Below, in pieces: positions 1 through 10,223 of a stretch of 64,000 bases of DNA. The position numbers and the translations under genes were made by a program. The notes under the pieces were generated by a model that ran no database searches, was not told the origin of the DNA, and saw nothing but the letters and a program-made list of their open reading frames with translations. This stretch comes from Silicimonas sp. (GTDB lineage Bacteria > Pseudomonadota > Alphaproteobacteria > Rhodobacterales > Rhodobacteraceae): positions 35,373-99,372 of the forward strand of contig JAOXSD010000113.1 in the NCBI GenBank assembly GCA_025800205.1, read 5' to 3'. Numbering within the stretch: position 1 is the stretch's first letter; every line of letters begins with the position of its first letter.

Positions 1-21
1 TGAGTTGACGTGAGTGTGTGC

Positions 22-57
22 GCGTCCCGGACCTGAAATTACGGCGGTCCGGGACGC
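22..57. repeat. Perfect 12-bp inverted repeat, 12-nt spacer (gcgtcccggacc / ggtccgggacgc)
   Basis: Read directly at 22-33 and 46-57; no T-tract on either side, function unknown. Confidence 0.7.
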
Positions 58-241
58 CGCCTCGCAACAAGGCCGCGATTCGCCCCTCGGATCCGGCAGA
101 GGGCGGCAACCCTCGATCTCAATTTCGCACCTTCTCCCCCCGGCTTTCATCGGCGGGACCAAAAGCTTCCCTAACGTTACTTTTTCTTTGACCTGCACCG
201 GAAACCCGACAGGATATTTCCGATAATAAAGGAAATTCGTC

Positions 242-852
242 GTGAAATTTATTGCCGACCCCCTGGTGCTGGGGGCCTTCGGAGTGGCGGCCGGTCTTTT
301 GTCGACCTTCGCCTATCTCCCCTACATCCGTGACACGCTCAGCGGCAACGCCCAGCCGCAACGGGCCTCCTGGCTGATCTGGTCGGTGCTGGGCTCCATC
401 GCCTTTTTCTCCCAGCTATATGAAGGGGCCGGCGCCTCGCTTTGGTTCGCGGCGGTGCAGGTCTCGGGCACGCTCCTGGTGCTGCTGCTGTCGGTCTGGA
501 AAGGTCAGGGCGCCTATCTGCGCCCGGTCGATTACACGGTGCTGACCTGCGCCGCTGTCGGGCTGTTTTTGTGGTATCAGACCGAAACCGCGGCCTGGGC
601 CCTCAGCATCACCATCGGGGTCAGCTTGCTGGGCGGCTTTCTGACCGTGGCGAAATCCTACCACATGCCGCAAACCGAAACCCTGACCACCTGGCCCTGT
701 CGCTGATCGCCTCTGTCTGCGCGATGATCGCCGTGGGCCGGCTTGACCCGGTGCTGCTGGCCTATCCGGCCTATCTCTTCACCCTCTACGCGATGTTCGT
801 CACCGCCATCCTCATGGGACGGCGCGCCCAGGTGGTCAACGCAAACGTCTGA
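242..852 (+). pseudogene. Multi-pass membrane protein, apparent single-base frameshift near 692
   Basis: ORF 242..706 (hydrophobic segments) ends in TETLTTWPCR; homologous-looking hydrophobic continuation ALSLIASVCAMIAVGRLDPVLLAYPAYLFTLYAMFVTAIL lies in the -1 frame (ORF 442..852). Confidence 0.65.
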
Positions 853-2095
853 GGATCTCGAAACTGGCATAGCCATCGGGCACCAGGCCCTGGCTGGCCT
901 GAAAACCCCGGATCGCCTGGATCGTGTTCGGCCCGATCACCCCGTCGACACCCTGGGTGTTGTAACCGCGCGCCGACAACAGCCGCTGCATTTCCTTCTT
1001 CTCGGAGAACCGCAGGTTGCGGTCGCCGCGCGGCCAGCCGGTGCGCAGCGGCCCTGCGCCCTTGAGCCGGTCCGACAGATGCCCGACCGCGATCACATAG
1101 GCATCCGCCGTGTTGTAGCGCTCGATCACGTGGAAATTGTCAAAGATCATGAAGGCCGCACCGCGCGCGCCTGCTGGCAGCAGGATCGAGGCGCGCCCGT
1201 GGTTCGGCACCTTGCGCCCCTTCATGTCGCGCACCCCCATGGCGGCCCATTGGGTCGGGCTTTTCTTCACCCGCTCACCGGTCAGCCCGTAGTTGAAGCC
1301 GCGCGGCAATTGCACCTCCACCCCCCAGGGCTGCCCCTTGGTCCAGCCGAAGCGCTTGAGATAGGCCGCCGTCGACGCCAGCCCGTCGGTGGGATCGTCG
1401 GACCAGATGTCGCGCCGCCCGTCGCCGCGGAAATCCACCGCATAGGACAGATAGGAGGTCGGCATGAACTGGGTGTGCCCCATGGCCCCCGCCCAGCTTC
1501 CGGTCATCTGCCGGGGCGAGACATCGCCCGCCTGCAGGATCTTCAGCGCCGCGATCAATTGCTCCTCGAAGAATCGTCCGCGCCGCCCGTCATAGGCCAG
1601 GGTCGCCAGCGCCGAGATCAGCGGCGTCTTGCCCCGATAGGTGCCATAGGCGCTTTCCAGCCCCCAGATCGCGGTCACCACCTCGGCCTCGACCCCGAAC
1701 CGCGCCTCGATCTCGCGCAGCAGGCGCTTGTGCTTGCGCAGACCGGCGCGGCCGTTCTTCACCCGGGTGTCGGACACGGCGCTGTCGAGATATTCCCAGA
1801 TCTGCTTGGTGAATTCCGACTGGTTGCGGTCCTTTTCGATGATCGCGGGATCAAAGCGCACGCCGCGAAAGGCCGCGTCAAACACGCTGTCGCGAATGCC
1901 CGCCGCCCGCGCCCGGCGGCGGAACCCGCTGATCCAGCGCTGAAAGCCTGCGTTGGTGGCTTGGGATTGGGCCAGCACGAGAGTGCCCTCCGTGATCGTG
2001 GTGGGCCGGGGCTGGGGCGCGGCGGCCTGCTCGGGGGCCGCGAAAAGCGGTCCGGCCAGGCAAATCCCCAGAACAAAGGCGAATAGGCGACGCAT
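836..2095 (-). CDS. Lytic murein transglycosylase, MltB family, with C-terminal peptidoglycan-binding domain
   Basis: AIWGLESAYGTYRGKTPLISALATLAYDGRR, GAMGHTQFMPTSY motifs; C-terminal LLSARGYNTQGVDGVIGPNTIQAIRGFQ; start at internal MRRLFAFVLG signal peptide. Confidence 0.9.
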   Translation of the reverse strand: MRRLFAFVLGICLAGPLFAAPEQAAAPQPRPTTITEGTLVLAQSQATNAGFQRWISGFRRRARAAGIRDSVFDAAFRGVRFDPAIIEKDRNQSEFTKQIWEYLDSAVSDTRVKNGRAGLRKHKRLLREIEARFGVEAEVVTAIWGLESAYGTYRGKTPLISALATLAYDGRRGRFFEEQLIAALKILQAGDVSPRQMTGSWAGAMGHTQFMPTSYLSYAVDFRGDGRRDIWSDDPTDGLASTAAYLKRFGWTKGQPWGVEVQLPRGFNYGLTGERVKKSPTQWAAMGVRDMKGRKVPNHGRASILLPAGARGAAFMIFDNFHVIERYNTADAYVIAVGHLSDRLKGAGPLRTGWPRGDRNLRFSEKKEMQRLLSARGYNTQGVDGVIGPNTIQAIRGFQASQGLVPDGYASFEILRRLR

Positions 2096-2191
2096 GTGGT
2101 GATCCCTGCTCATTGGCTTTTTTTCGAGCCTAGCGAGATTCGAACGAGCCGGGAAGTCTCGCCCACCGGATCGGCAGAGCCTTGCCGCCGC

Positions 2192-4450
2192 TCACCCCTT
2201 GCGTTTGCGGACAACCTTGCGCTTGGTCTTGGCGGCCTTCTTGCGCGCCTTCATCGCCTTGCGCCGGGTCGGGCCGCGCGCGCCCCGCCCTGCCCCCTTG
2301 GGCAGTCCCTTGCCGTCAAGCTCCAGCAGTTCGAGCATGATCCCGCCGGTCACCGGGGTGACTTCAGACAGACGCACCAGCACCCGTTGGCCGACGGTGA
2401 TCTCAAGCCCGGTGTCCGAGCCCATCAACGTGTGGCTGTCGCGGTCGTAATGAAAATACTCGCGCCCGATCTCGCGGATCGGGATCAGACCGTCGGCGCC
2501 GGTATCATCGAGCTGCACGAAGGCGCCGAAGCGCTGGATGCCGGAGATGCGCCCGCCGATCTCGGTGCCGACCCGGTCCGAGAGATAGGCGGCGAGATAG
2601 CGGTCGGTGGTGTCGCGTTCGGCCTCCATCGAGCGGCGCTCGGTGACCGAGATCTGTTCGCCGGTCTGGCGCAGCCGTTCGATTTCGGCCTCCGTCAACC
2701 CGTCCTGCCCCCAGCCATGGGCGCGGATCAGGGCGCGGTGGACGACAAGGTCCGCATAGCGGCGGATCGGCGAGGTGAAATGGGCGTAAGCCTTGAGCGC
2801 GAGGCCGAAATGGCCGAAATTCTCGGGCGCGTAATAGGCTTGCGTCATCGAGCGCAGCACCGCCATGTTGATGATCGCGGCGTCGTCATGGTCGGCCACG
2901 TCCCCCAGCAGGCGGTTGAGATGGGCGGTTTTCAGCACCTGCCCCTTGGCCAGCGTCAGGCCCGAGGCCTGGGCGGTTTCGCGCAGCGCATCGAGTTTTT
3001 CGCGGGCCGGTTCCTCGTGATCGCGGAACAGCAGCGGGACTTTCTTGGCGATCAGCGCTTCGGCGGCGGCCACATTGGCCAGCACCATGAATTCCTCGAT
3101 CAGCTTGTGGGCGTCGAGCCGGTCCTTGTAGGCGACCGAACGCACCTCGCCCTGATCATCGAGAATGACCTGGCGTTCGGGGAGGTCGAGTTCCAGCGGC
3201 TGGCGGCGGGCGCGGGCTTTCAAAAGCGCGCCATAGGCAGCGTAGAGCGGGCGCAGCACGCTGTCCATCAGCGGGGCGCATTTGTCGTTTACATCGCCAT
3301 CGATTGCGGCCTGCACTTCCTCGTAATGGAGCGAGGCGGCAGAGCGCATCAGGGCGCGGTGGAAGCTGTGCCCGATCAATTCGCCGCCCGCGTCGATCAC
3401 CATGCGGGCGGTGATGCAGGGGCGTTCGACCCCTTCATGGAGCGAGCAGAGGTCGCCCGACAGGCGGTCGGGCAGCATGGGCACGACGCGGTCGGGGAAA
3501 TAGGTGGAATTGCCGCGCGCCCAGGCCTCAACGTCGAGGGCGGAGCCGGGGGTGACGTAGTGGGCCACATCGGCGATGGCGACCCAGAGCACGTGGCCGC
3601 CCTGGTTTTTGGGATCGGGATCGGCTTCAGCCCAGACGGCGTCGTCATGGTCGCGGGCGTCAGAGGGGTCGATGGTCACCAGCGGCAGGTCGCGGAAGTC
3701 TTCGCGTTTGCCGAGCGCGGCGGGTTTGGCAGCGTCGGCCTCGGCGATGGCTGCATCGGGGAAATCGTCGCGCAGCCCGTGCTGGTGGATCGCGATCAGC
3801 GAGACGGCGGGGGGCTGCGACGGGTCACCGAGGCGGGTGACAATGCGCGCGCGCGGCAGGCCCATGCGGCCCTTGGGGCCGGATTGTTCGGCCTCGACCA
3901 GCTCGCCATCTTTCGCGCCATGGGTCGCGCCCTGGGGGACCAGCCATTCGCGGGCCGCCCCCTTGTCGATCGGCAGAATGCGCCCGCCCTCGGCGGTTTT
4001 TCTGAACACGCCCAGCACCTTACGCGGATTGGTGCCGATCCGGCGGATCAACCGGCCTTCGTAGCCGTGCGCCTCGTCCTTGACCTTTTGCAGCCGCGCC
4101 AGAATGCGGTCACCGGGGCCGAGGGCCGGATCGGCGGCCTTGAGGACCAACAGCACCAGCGGCTCCGGTCCCTCGCCCTGCCATTCCATCGGGCGGGCAT
4201 AGAGATCGCCATCGGTGCCCGGTTCCGAGACCAGCAGGACCGAAACCGGCGGCAGGCTTTCGGGGTCGCGATAGGTCTTGCGGCATTTTTCCAGATGGCC
4301 CTCTTCCTGCAACTCCTTGAGCATCCGCTTGAGGTCGATCTTGGCATTGCCCTTGATCCCGAAGGCCTTGGCAATGTCGCGTTTCGAGGTGAGCGAAGGG
4401 TTTTCGCTGATCCAGTCGAGGATCTCGGATTTGGAGGGCATTTTGGCCAT
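2192..4450 (-). CDS. rnr: Ribonuclease R
   Basis: ORF 2192..4486; RNB-domain motifs (DPSDARDHDDAVWAE, FTSPIRRYADLVVHRAL), S1 domain, Lys/Arg-rich tail; start likely MAKMPSKSE (approximate). Confidence 0.93.
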   Translation of the reverse strand: MAKMPSKSEILDWISENPSLTSKRDIAKAFGIKGNAKIDLKRMLKELQEEGHLEKCRKTYRDPESLPPVSVLLVSEPGTDGDLYARPMEWQGEGPEPLVLLVLKAADPALGPGDRILARLQKVKDEAHGYEGRLIRRIGTNPRKVLGVFRKTAEGGRILPIDKGAAREWLVPQGATHGAKDGELVEAEQSGPKGRMGLPRARIVTRLGDPSQPPAVSLIAIHQHGLRDDFPDAAIAEADAAKPAALGKREDFRDLPLVTIDPSDARDHDDAVWAEADPDPKNQGGHVLWVAIADVAHYVTPGSALDVEAWARGNSTYFPDRVVPMLPDRLSGDLCSLHEGVERPCITARMVIDAGGELIGHSFHRALMRSAASLHYEEVQAAIDGDVNDKCAPLMDSVLRPLYAAYGALLKARARRQPLELDLPERQVILDDQGEVRSVAYKDRLDAHKLIEEFMVLANVAAAEALIAKKVPLLFRDHEEPAREKLDALRETAQASGLTLAKGQVLKTAHLNRLLGDVADHDDAAIINMAVLRSMTQAYYAPENFGHFGLALKAYAHFTSPIRRYADLVVHRALIRAHGWGQDGLTEAEIERLRQTGEQISVTERRSMEAERDTTDRYLAAYLSDRVGTEIGGRISGIQRFGAFVQLDDTGADGLIPIREIGREYFHYDRDSHTLMGSDTGLEITVGQRVLVRLSEVTPVTGGIMLELLELDGKGLPKGAGRGARGPTRRKAMKARKKAAKTKRKVVRKRKG

Positions 4451-4544
4451 GTTTTGCCCCGTATCACGGGGGCGGCGCAAGGTCACGCGGGGAATGCGCG
4501 CGGCGCGCGCGCCTCCGGCGGGCGTATTTGGCGAAAGGGTGATG

Positions 4545-5108
4545 TCAGAGGTCGGCGGCCGTGTCCACGTCGCGGAGCATGTCGATCATGGTGGTCGGGC
4601 CGGGCAATGTTGGGAGCGTGTCGGCCCGTGTTTCCGGGTGGGACCAGCGGACATTCTCAAAAAGGGTCCGGGGCGCGCGCCCGGGGTGTTTGAGGCCGAC
4701 GAGCCAGTAGCCGCCATCGGGCGCGGGGCCGATGACGGAAGCGGCCTGGCCGAGGGCGCGGAAGCCGCGGGCAATGTGGTGTCTGCGGATGCCGGGAATG
4801 TCGGAACCGATCAGGAGGCTGGGGCCCGGGGTCGCCGCAAGCGCGCGTTTCATCCGCTGGCCCAGATCGCCCCCGCCCTGCGCGAGGCGCGGCAGATCGG
4901 CGGGCCAGAGCGGTTTTCGCAGGCTCGTGTCGGGGGCGACGGCCAGCAGGATCTGCCAGCGCGGATCGCGCAGATTGCGCAGGCTGCGGGCGACCTGGTG
5001 CCGGTACCACCAGGCAGCATTGGTCAGGCCGATGTCAGCCCCGAGGCGGGTTTTCACCCGGCCCGCCCGCGGCTCCTTGACCATGAGGATGAGGGTCGGC
5101 TGTCTCAC
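4545..5108 (-). CDS. TIGR04282-like glycosyltransferase family A (DUF2064) protein
   Basis: LILMVKEPRAGRVKTRLG, LLIGSDIPGI, IGPAPDGGYWLVGL motifs; start overlaps stop of upstream GNAT gene. Confidence 0.8.
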   Translation of the reverse strand: MRQPTLILMVKEPRAGRVKTRLGADIGLTNAAWWYRHQVARSLRNLRDPRWQILLAVAPDTSLRKPLWPADLPRLAQGGGDLGQRMKRALAATPGPSLLIGSDIPGIRRHHIARGFRALGQAASVIGPAPDGGYWLVGLKHPGRAPRTLFENVRWSHPETRADTLPTLPGPTTMIDMLRDVDTAADL

Positions 5109-5521
5109 AGCGTCCGCAGCATGTCGCGGTGGGGGATGTTCGCGTCGAGATATTCCGGGCCTTCAGCGGCAAACCCGAGAGCTTCGTAGAACCCGATGGC
5201 ATGGGTCTGGGCGCCGAGCTTGGCAGTCTCAAGTCCCATCGCCTTGATTTCCACAAGACAGGCTTCGATCAGCGCCTTGCCGATCCCGGTGCCCCGCTCG
5301 CTGGCCAACACCGCGACACGGCCGATCTTGCCGGTGGTGCCAACGGTCAGGATGCGAGCGGTGCCCACGGGCTGCTCACCGGCAAAGGCGATCAGGTGGA
5401 CCGCCTCGCCATCGCGCCCGTCGCGTTCTTCTTCCTCGGACACGCCCTGCTCGGCGATAAAGACCCGGGCGCGAATGTCCAGCACCGCCGCCATATCTTC
5501 GGGCCCGGCCACGCGGATCAT
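5105..5521 (-). CDS. GNAT family N-acetyltransferase
   Basis: Internal start [48 protein letters not shown] acetyl-CoA motif; ATGA overlap with dapE. Confidence 0.85.
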   Translation of the reverse strand: MIRVAGPEDMAAVLDIRARVFIAEQGVSEEEERDGRDGEAVHLIAFAGEQPVGTARILTVGTTGKIGRVAVLASERGTGIGKALIEACLVEIKAMGLETAKLGAQTHAIGFYEALGFAAEGPEYLDANIPHRDMLRTL

Positions 5522-6660
5522 GCGAAATATCCCGTCAGGATACGGCGGTAGATGGAGGTGAGTTGCGGGATCTGGCCCATGGCGACCCGTTCGTCCACCT
5601 GATGCATGGATTTGCCCACAAGGCCGAATTCCACCACCGGGCAATGGGCGCGGATGAAGCGCGCATCCGACGTGCCGCCCGAGGTGGAAAGCGCAGGCGC
5701 GACGCCGGTTTCGGCTTCGACGGCTTCGGAGATGAGATCCGAGAGCGGGCCCGGCGGGGTCAGGAAGGCTTCGCCCGAGACCTGGGTTTTCATGGTGATG
5801 TCGATGCCGGTTTCCTCCGCCACCTTGCGCGCCTCATCCTCCAGCCAGTCGGTCAGGCTGGCCGAGCTGTGCACATCGTTGAAACGAATATTGACCGTGG
5901 CGCGGCAACTGGCCGGGATCACGTTATTGGCCGGGTTTCCGGTGTCGATCGTGGTCACCGCCAGGGTCGAGGGATCGAACTGATCGGTGCCCTGATCAAG
6001 CGGGTGGCTCGCGAGCCGGTCCATCAGCCGCGCCAGGGCGGGCACCGGGTTTTTCGCCCGGTGCGGATAGGCCGAATGGCCCTGCACGCCGGTCGCCGTG
6101 AAATAGGCGGTCATCGAGCCGCGACGGCCGATCTTCATCATCTCGCCCATCACATCGGGGCAAGTGGGTTCGCCCACAAGGCAGGCGGTCATCGCCTCAC
6201 CATTGGCCGCCATCCAGTCGAGGATGGCGGCGGTGCCGTCGGTCGCATCGCCTTCCTCGTCGCCGGTGATGGTGATCAGGATCGCGCCCTCGGGCGGAGC
6301 CTCCTGCACCAGGGCGATGGCGGCGGCGACGAAAGCGGCGACGCCCGATTTCATGTCCACCGCGCCGCGCCCGTAAAGCCAGTCGCCGTCGGTCTCGGCC
6401 CCGAAAGGATCGAACGACCAGTCCGACACATCGCCCGGCGGCACCACATCGGTATGGCCGTTGAAGCCGAAGGTCCGTGCCGCGCCCTTGTCGCCCCAGC
6501 GGGCGACGAGATTGGCAATGCCGCCCCGGTCGGCGCGGAAACAGGTGAACCCGGCGGCGGTCAGATGCTCTTCCAACAGGCGGATTGCGCCGCCCTCTTC
6601 CGGGGTAACCGAGGCGCAGCGGATCAGCGAACGGGTCAATTCGATGGGATCAATGCTCAT
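5518..6660 (-). CDS. dapE: Succinyl-diaminopimelate desuccinylase
   Basis: M20 peptidase motifs [49 protein letters not shown]. Confidence 0.92.
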   Translation of the reverse strand: MSIDPIELTRSLIRCASVTPEEGGAIRLLEEHLTAAGFTCFRADRGGIANLVARWGDKGAARTFGFNGHTDVVPPGDVSDWSFDPFGAETDGDWLYGRGAVDMKSGVAAFVAAAIALVQEAPPEGAILITITGDEEGDATDGTAAILDWMAANGEAMTACLVGEPTCPDVMGEMMKIGRRGSMTAYFTATGVQGHSAYPHRAKNPVPALARLMDRLASHPLDQGTDQFDPSTLAVTTIDTGNPANNVIPASCRATVNIRFNDVHSSASLTDWLEDEARKVAEETGIDITMKTQVSGEAFLTPPGPLSDLISEAVEAETGVAPALSTSGGTSDARFIRAHCPVVEFGLVGKSMHQVDERVAMGQIPQLTSIYRRILTGYFA

Positions 6661-6903
6661 GGGCCATGGCTAGCGAAAGCGCGGCCCGCCCGCAATCGCA
6701 ACTGTGGCGTGAGGAGCACCCTTTAACCCATTGTTTACCAAGCCCTCTATGCGCAAGCCCTTCCCCGGGGCATGATTCGAGCAACAAAAAGCCGAGGCAG
6801 GCCCATGATGCGGGACGGGGAAAACCCCGGTCGCATCCTCCGGATTTTCGCGAGCACACCCCGATCGGGGCGGTGGATCTGTCTCTTTGAACATGAGGCA
6901 GGT

Positions 6904-8478
6904 ATGGTTGCTGGGGTCGAGCTAACCTACAATCGGAATGCGTCCGCGCAGGCCATGGCGAATGCCATCTTCGGTGATGGGGTAACGGTCAACGATGCAC
7001 GGTTGAACGCCGATCCGGACCGGGATGCGTCGGCCATTTTCAGCAATGGCAATGGGATCTCGCCGGGCGTGGTGCCCAGCGACACGGGCGTGATCCTGTC
7101 CACCGGCGATGTCCGCGCCTTCACCTCGACGGGCTCGCAATCGAACTTCCGCTCCAACACCACCTCCTCCAACAGCGGGCCGAACAATGACCCGCTGTTC
7201 AACGCGCTGGCGGGCGGCTCGACTTTTGATGCGTCCTATCTGGAGGTGGATTTCACCCCCGATCCGGGGGTGAATTTCATCACCATGGAATTCGTCTTTT
7301 CTTCGGAGGAATATCCCGAATACGCGGGCTCGATCTACAATGACATGGTCGGCGTCTGGATCGACGGCAATGTGGTGCCGCTGGCGGCCGGCACCGGTGT
7401 CGCCAGTGTCGGCAACATCAACCAATCGGGCGGGATCAACCTGTTCAAATCGAACACCGGCGACCAGTTCAACACCGAGATGGACGGGTTCACCGTGTCG
7501 ATGTCGGTCACCGTTCCGGTGACCCCGGGGCAGGAAAACACCCTGCGGATCGGTGTCGCTGATGTGGCCGACAGCCAGTATGATTCCAACCTGCTGATCG
7601 CTGCAAACAGCGTCCAGGGCACTCTCGTGGCGGTGGAAGACCGGGTGCTCCTGCGCCCCGGCGACAGCAAGGTGGTGGATGTCCAGGCCAATGACCTGAA
7701 CCTCACCGGCGGCATTGTGGTGATCACCCGGATCAACGACATCCCCGTCTCGCCCGGCGACAGCGTCACCCTGAACACCGGCCAGACCATCACGCTCAAT
7801 GCCGATGGCACGCTCAGCATGGTCGGCAACACCGCCTCCGAGGATGTGGCTTTCACCTATGAGGTGGAATCCTCCACCGGTGACACGGCGGTGGGCTTTA
7901 TCAATGTGGATACGGTGCCCTGCTTTGTCGCCGGCACGATGATCCGCACCCCGCGCGGCGAACGTCCGGTGGAGAAGCTCAAGGTCGGTCAGCGGGTGAT
8001 GACGCTCGACAACGGCCCCCAGGTGATCCGCTGGATCGGGCGGCGCCGGTTGCCGGCCCAGGGGCCGATGGCGCCGATCCGGATCGCGCCGGGGGTGCTG
8101 GGCGCGACCCGCGCGCTCCATGTCTCGCCCCTGCACCGGCTCCTGTTGCAGAATGAACAGGCCGAGCTGCTCTATGGTTCCTGCGAGATTCTGGCCGCCG
8201 CCCGCGATCTGGTGGGCGAACGCGGCATCACGCGACGCGAGGGCGGCATGGTGGAGTATTTCCACCTGCTGTTTGACGATCATCAGATGATCTGGTCCGA
8301 CGGGCTTTTGAGCGAAAGCTTCCTGCCCGGTCCCCAGACCACCCATTGCTTCGAACCCGAACGCATCGCGGAGATCCGCAGCATCTTTCCCGATCTCGAC
8401 CCGCGCACCGGCGCGGGCTACGGGCCCGCCGCCCGGCCTGCATTGAAACGCTACGAGGCGCGGCTGCTGGTGGCCTGA
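6904..8478 (+). CDS. Choice-of-anchor L domain protein with C-terminal Hint (hedgehog/intein-type, Hint_2) domain
   Basis: N-terminal ELTYNRNASAQAMANAIFGDGVTV...VILSTGDV, FVFSSEEYPEY; C-terminal VPCFVAGTMIRTPRGERPVEKLKVGQRVMTLDNGPQVIRWIG, LHVSPLHRLLLQ; ATG at 6904 after a gaggcagg-like RBS. Confidence 0.85.
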   Translation: MVAGVELTYNRNASAQAMANAIFGDGVTVNDARLNADPDRDASAIFSNGNGISPGVVPSDTGVILSTGDVRAFTSTGSQSNFRSNTTSSNSGPNNDPLFNALAGGSTFDASYLEVDFTPDPGVNFITMEFVFSSEEYPEYAGSIYNDMVGVWIDGNVVPLAAGTGVASVGNINQSGGINLFKSNTGDQFNTEMDGFTVSMSVTVPVTPGQENTLRIGVADVADSQYDSNLLIAANSVQGTLVAVEDRVLLRPGDSKVVDVQANDLNLTGGIVVITRINDIPVSPGDSVTLNTGQTITLNADGTLSMVGNTASEDVAFTYEVESSTGDTAVGFINVDTVPCFVAGTMIRTPRGERPVEKLKVGQRVMTLDNGPQVIRWIGRRRLPAQGPMAPIRIAPGVLGATRALHVSPLHRLLLQNEQAELLYGSCEILAAARDLVGERGITRREGGMVEYFHLLFDDHQMIWSDGLLSESFLPGPQTTHCFEPERIAEIRSIFPDLDPRTGAGYGPAARPALKRYEARLLVA

Positions 8479-8481
8479 GCC

Positions 8482-9126
8482 TCAGCCCAGATGGAGGGCA
8501 GCCACCGCCGCAGGCAGATCCGCGATCCGTTCGACCACGGCGCGCGCGGTGCCCCATTCGGCCTCCGCCCCATAGCCCCAGCGGGCCGCGAGGCTCGCCA
8601 TGCCCACCTCGGCGGCCGCCGCAATGTCATGATGCCGGTCGCCCACCATGACCGAGCTTTCCGGATCTTCCCCGGTCACCTTGATCGCATGGGCCAGAAG
8701 ATCGCCCTTCCAGTTGAACGTGCCATCGAGCTCGGGGCCGAATTCCCGTGCCATGAAGGGCGCAATGCCGAAATGGGCGGTGATCTTGGTGGCATAGGCA
8801 TGGGGTTTGGCGGTCATCAGATAGAGCCGCGCGCCCTGGTCCTGAAGCGCGGCCAGCACCTCCAGCGTGCCGGGATAAAGCTCCGCCTCATACATGCCGC
8901 CCGCAGTATAATGGGCCCGGTAGGCGGCGATGGCGGCCTCGACCTCGGCCTCCGAAAGACCAAGCTGCGGGAAACTGTCCGCGAAAGGCGGGCCGATCAT
9001 CCACATCAGATCGGTTTCGGCCAGCTCCGGCCGGTCGATCTCGCGCAGCCCGTGGCGGATCGAGGCCAGAATGCCCAGGTGGGATTTCATCAGCGTGCCG
9101 TCGAGATCGAGAAACACCGCGCTCAT
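8482..9126 (-). CDS. HAD superfamily hydrolase (phosphoglycolate phosphatase-like)
   Basis: FLDLDGTLMKS, LYLMTAKPH, VMVGDRHHDIAAA motifs. Confidence 0.88.
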   Translation of the reverse strand: MSAVFLDLDGTLMKSHLGILASIRHGLREIDRPELAETDLMWMIGPPFADSFPQLGLSEAEVEAAIAAYRAHYTAGGMYEAELYPGTLEVLAALQDQGARLYLMTAKPHAYATKITAHFGIAPFMAREFGPELDGTFNWKGDLLAHAIKVTGEDPESSVMVGDRHHDIAAAAEVGMASLAARWGYGAEAEWGTARAVVERIADLPAAVAALHLG

Positions 9127-9458
9127 GTCTCGTCCCTCAGCACCGAAGTTTCAGCGACAATCACCGCGTTTTCCTCAAGCGCCCGCGCCATCAATTCGCG
9201 ATCGTCCTCGCCGATTTCATGGCCTTCCGCCTCGCGTTCGGCCAGGGTGCCGTAGCTGGTGACATCGAGCGGGTTCAGATCGGCGCTTTTCAGGATCGCC
9301 ACGGTTTCGCGCACCGCCTCGGCCTCTTCACGCCCAGCCGAATAGCACAGAAGTGCTGCCCCGGTGGCGCCCTCGGGCAGGCCATCTCCGGGGCCGCGCC
9401 CCACCTCCACCAGCAGGGTGTAGACCTGCGGGGTCTTCTTCTTTTTCCGCTCCGCCAT
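9123..9458 (-). CDS. Conserved-looking hypothetical protein
   Basis: 111-aa ORF, overlaps next gene by 4 nt. Confidence 0.6.
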   Translation of the reverse strand: MAERKKKKTPQVYTLLVEVGRGPGDGLPEGATGAALLCYSAGREEAEAVRETVAILKSADLNPLDVTSYGTLAEREAEGHEIGEDDRELMARALEENAVIVAETSVLRDET

Positions 9459-9499
9459 GTCCCGGGCCTAGGAGGTTCGGCCGCGATTGTCCATGGGGC

Positions 9500-10168
9500 T
9501 CAGGGCCAGGGCAGGAGCGGCGCGCAGCTGGGCATTTCGGGCGCCATCGACAGCGGGCGTTCATAGAGATAGCGGAACCCGGCCAGGGTGACGGGCGACA
9601 TGGGTTTGCCCCAGGTTTCGCGCCAGAGCCGTCCGGCATCCTCCGGGCTGCCATGGGTCTTGATCGCCAGACGCAGATCGGTCGGATCGTCGTCGTCCAT
9701 CGCCTCAAGGATCGTTTTGCGCGACAGGCTCAGGCAATCCTCCATCCCCGGCCCGCCTTCGAGCCACACCGGCCCGGCCTGTTCCATGACGCAGAACCCG
9801 GTCATGATCGCCGCCCGCACCGGCGGATCGGCCAGCCGGTAATGGGCTGAAAACGCGTCCCAATTCCAGAACAGATCATCATCGCCCGGACCGCCCGACA
9901 GGCGGTTGATCACCAAAAGCGCGGTGGCGGCGGTGAAGGCGTGAAAATCGTCATCCGGCAGGGAGGCCGTCAACAGAAGTTGCGAGGACAGCCGCTCCGC
10001 ATCGGGACCGGTCAGGATCCCGCCGGAAGCGATGATCCCGCCGATCGCCGCACGGTCGGCCTGGGTCCGTCCCAGGCGCGACACGGCTTCGGGCTGCGCG
10101 TTCAGGACGTTGATCAGGTCGCGCAGGGCCTGACGTCTGCGGAAGACATCCGCGGTACTGGTAAACAT
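9500..10168 (-). CDS. Hypothetical protein
   Basis: ORF 9500..10210; start chosen at MFTSTADVFRRRQALRDL. Confidence 0.65.
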   Translation of the reverse strand: MFTSTADVFRRRQALRDLINVLNAQPEAVSRLGRTQADRAAIGGIIASGGILTGPDAERLSSQLLLTASLPDDDFHAFTAATALLVINRLSGGPGDDDLFWNWDAFSAHYRLADPPVRAAIMTGFCVMEQAGPVWLEGGPGMEDCLSLSRKTILEAMDDDDPTDLRLAIKTHGSPEDAGRLWRETWGKPMSPVTLAGFRYLYERPLSMAPEMPSCAPLLPWP

Positions 10169-10176
10169 GACTAAAA

Positions 10177-10202
10177 GTATTGCTAAAAAATTCTGGCAAT
10201 AC
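10177..10202. repeat. 7-bp inverted repeat, 12-nt spacer (gtattgc...gcaatac), immediately upstream of the 10168 start
   Basis: Read directly; candidate operator or RBS-proximal hairpin. Confidence 0.5.
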
Positions 10203-10223
10203 GGAGTCAATTCGGCGGCAGCA

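Noticed and set aside
743-2086. 447-aa plus-strand ORF
   Set aside because: Antisense to the MltB-type transglycosylase; shadow ORF.
2096-4693. 865-aa plus-strand ORF
   Set aside because: Antisense to RNase R; no recognisable motif.
6772-6903. N-terminal extension of the Hint protein from the ORF-track start at 6772
   Set aside because: Composition differs, and the ATG at 6904 has an RBS-like gaggcagg and begins the domain-like sequence.
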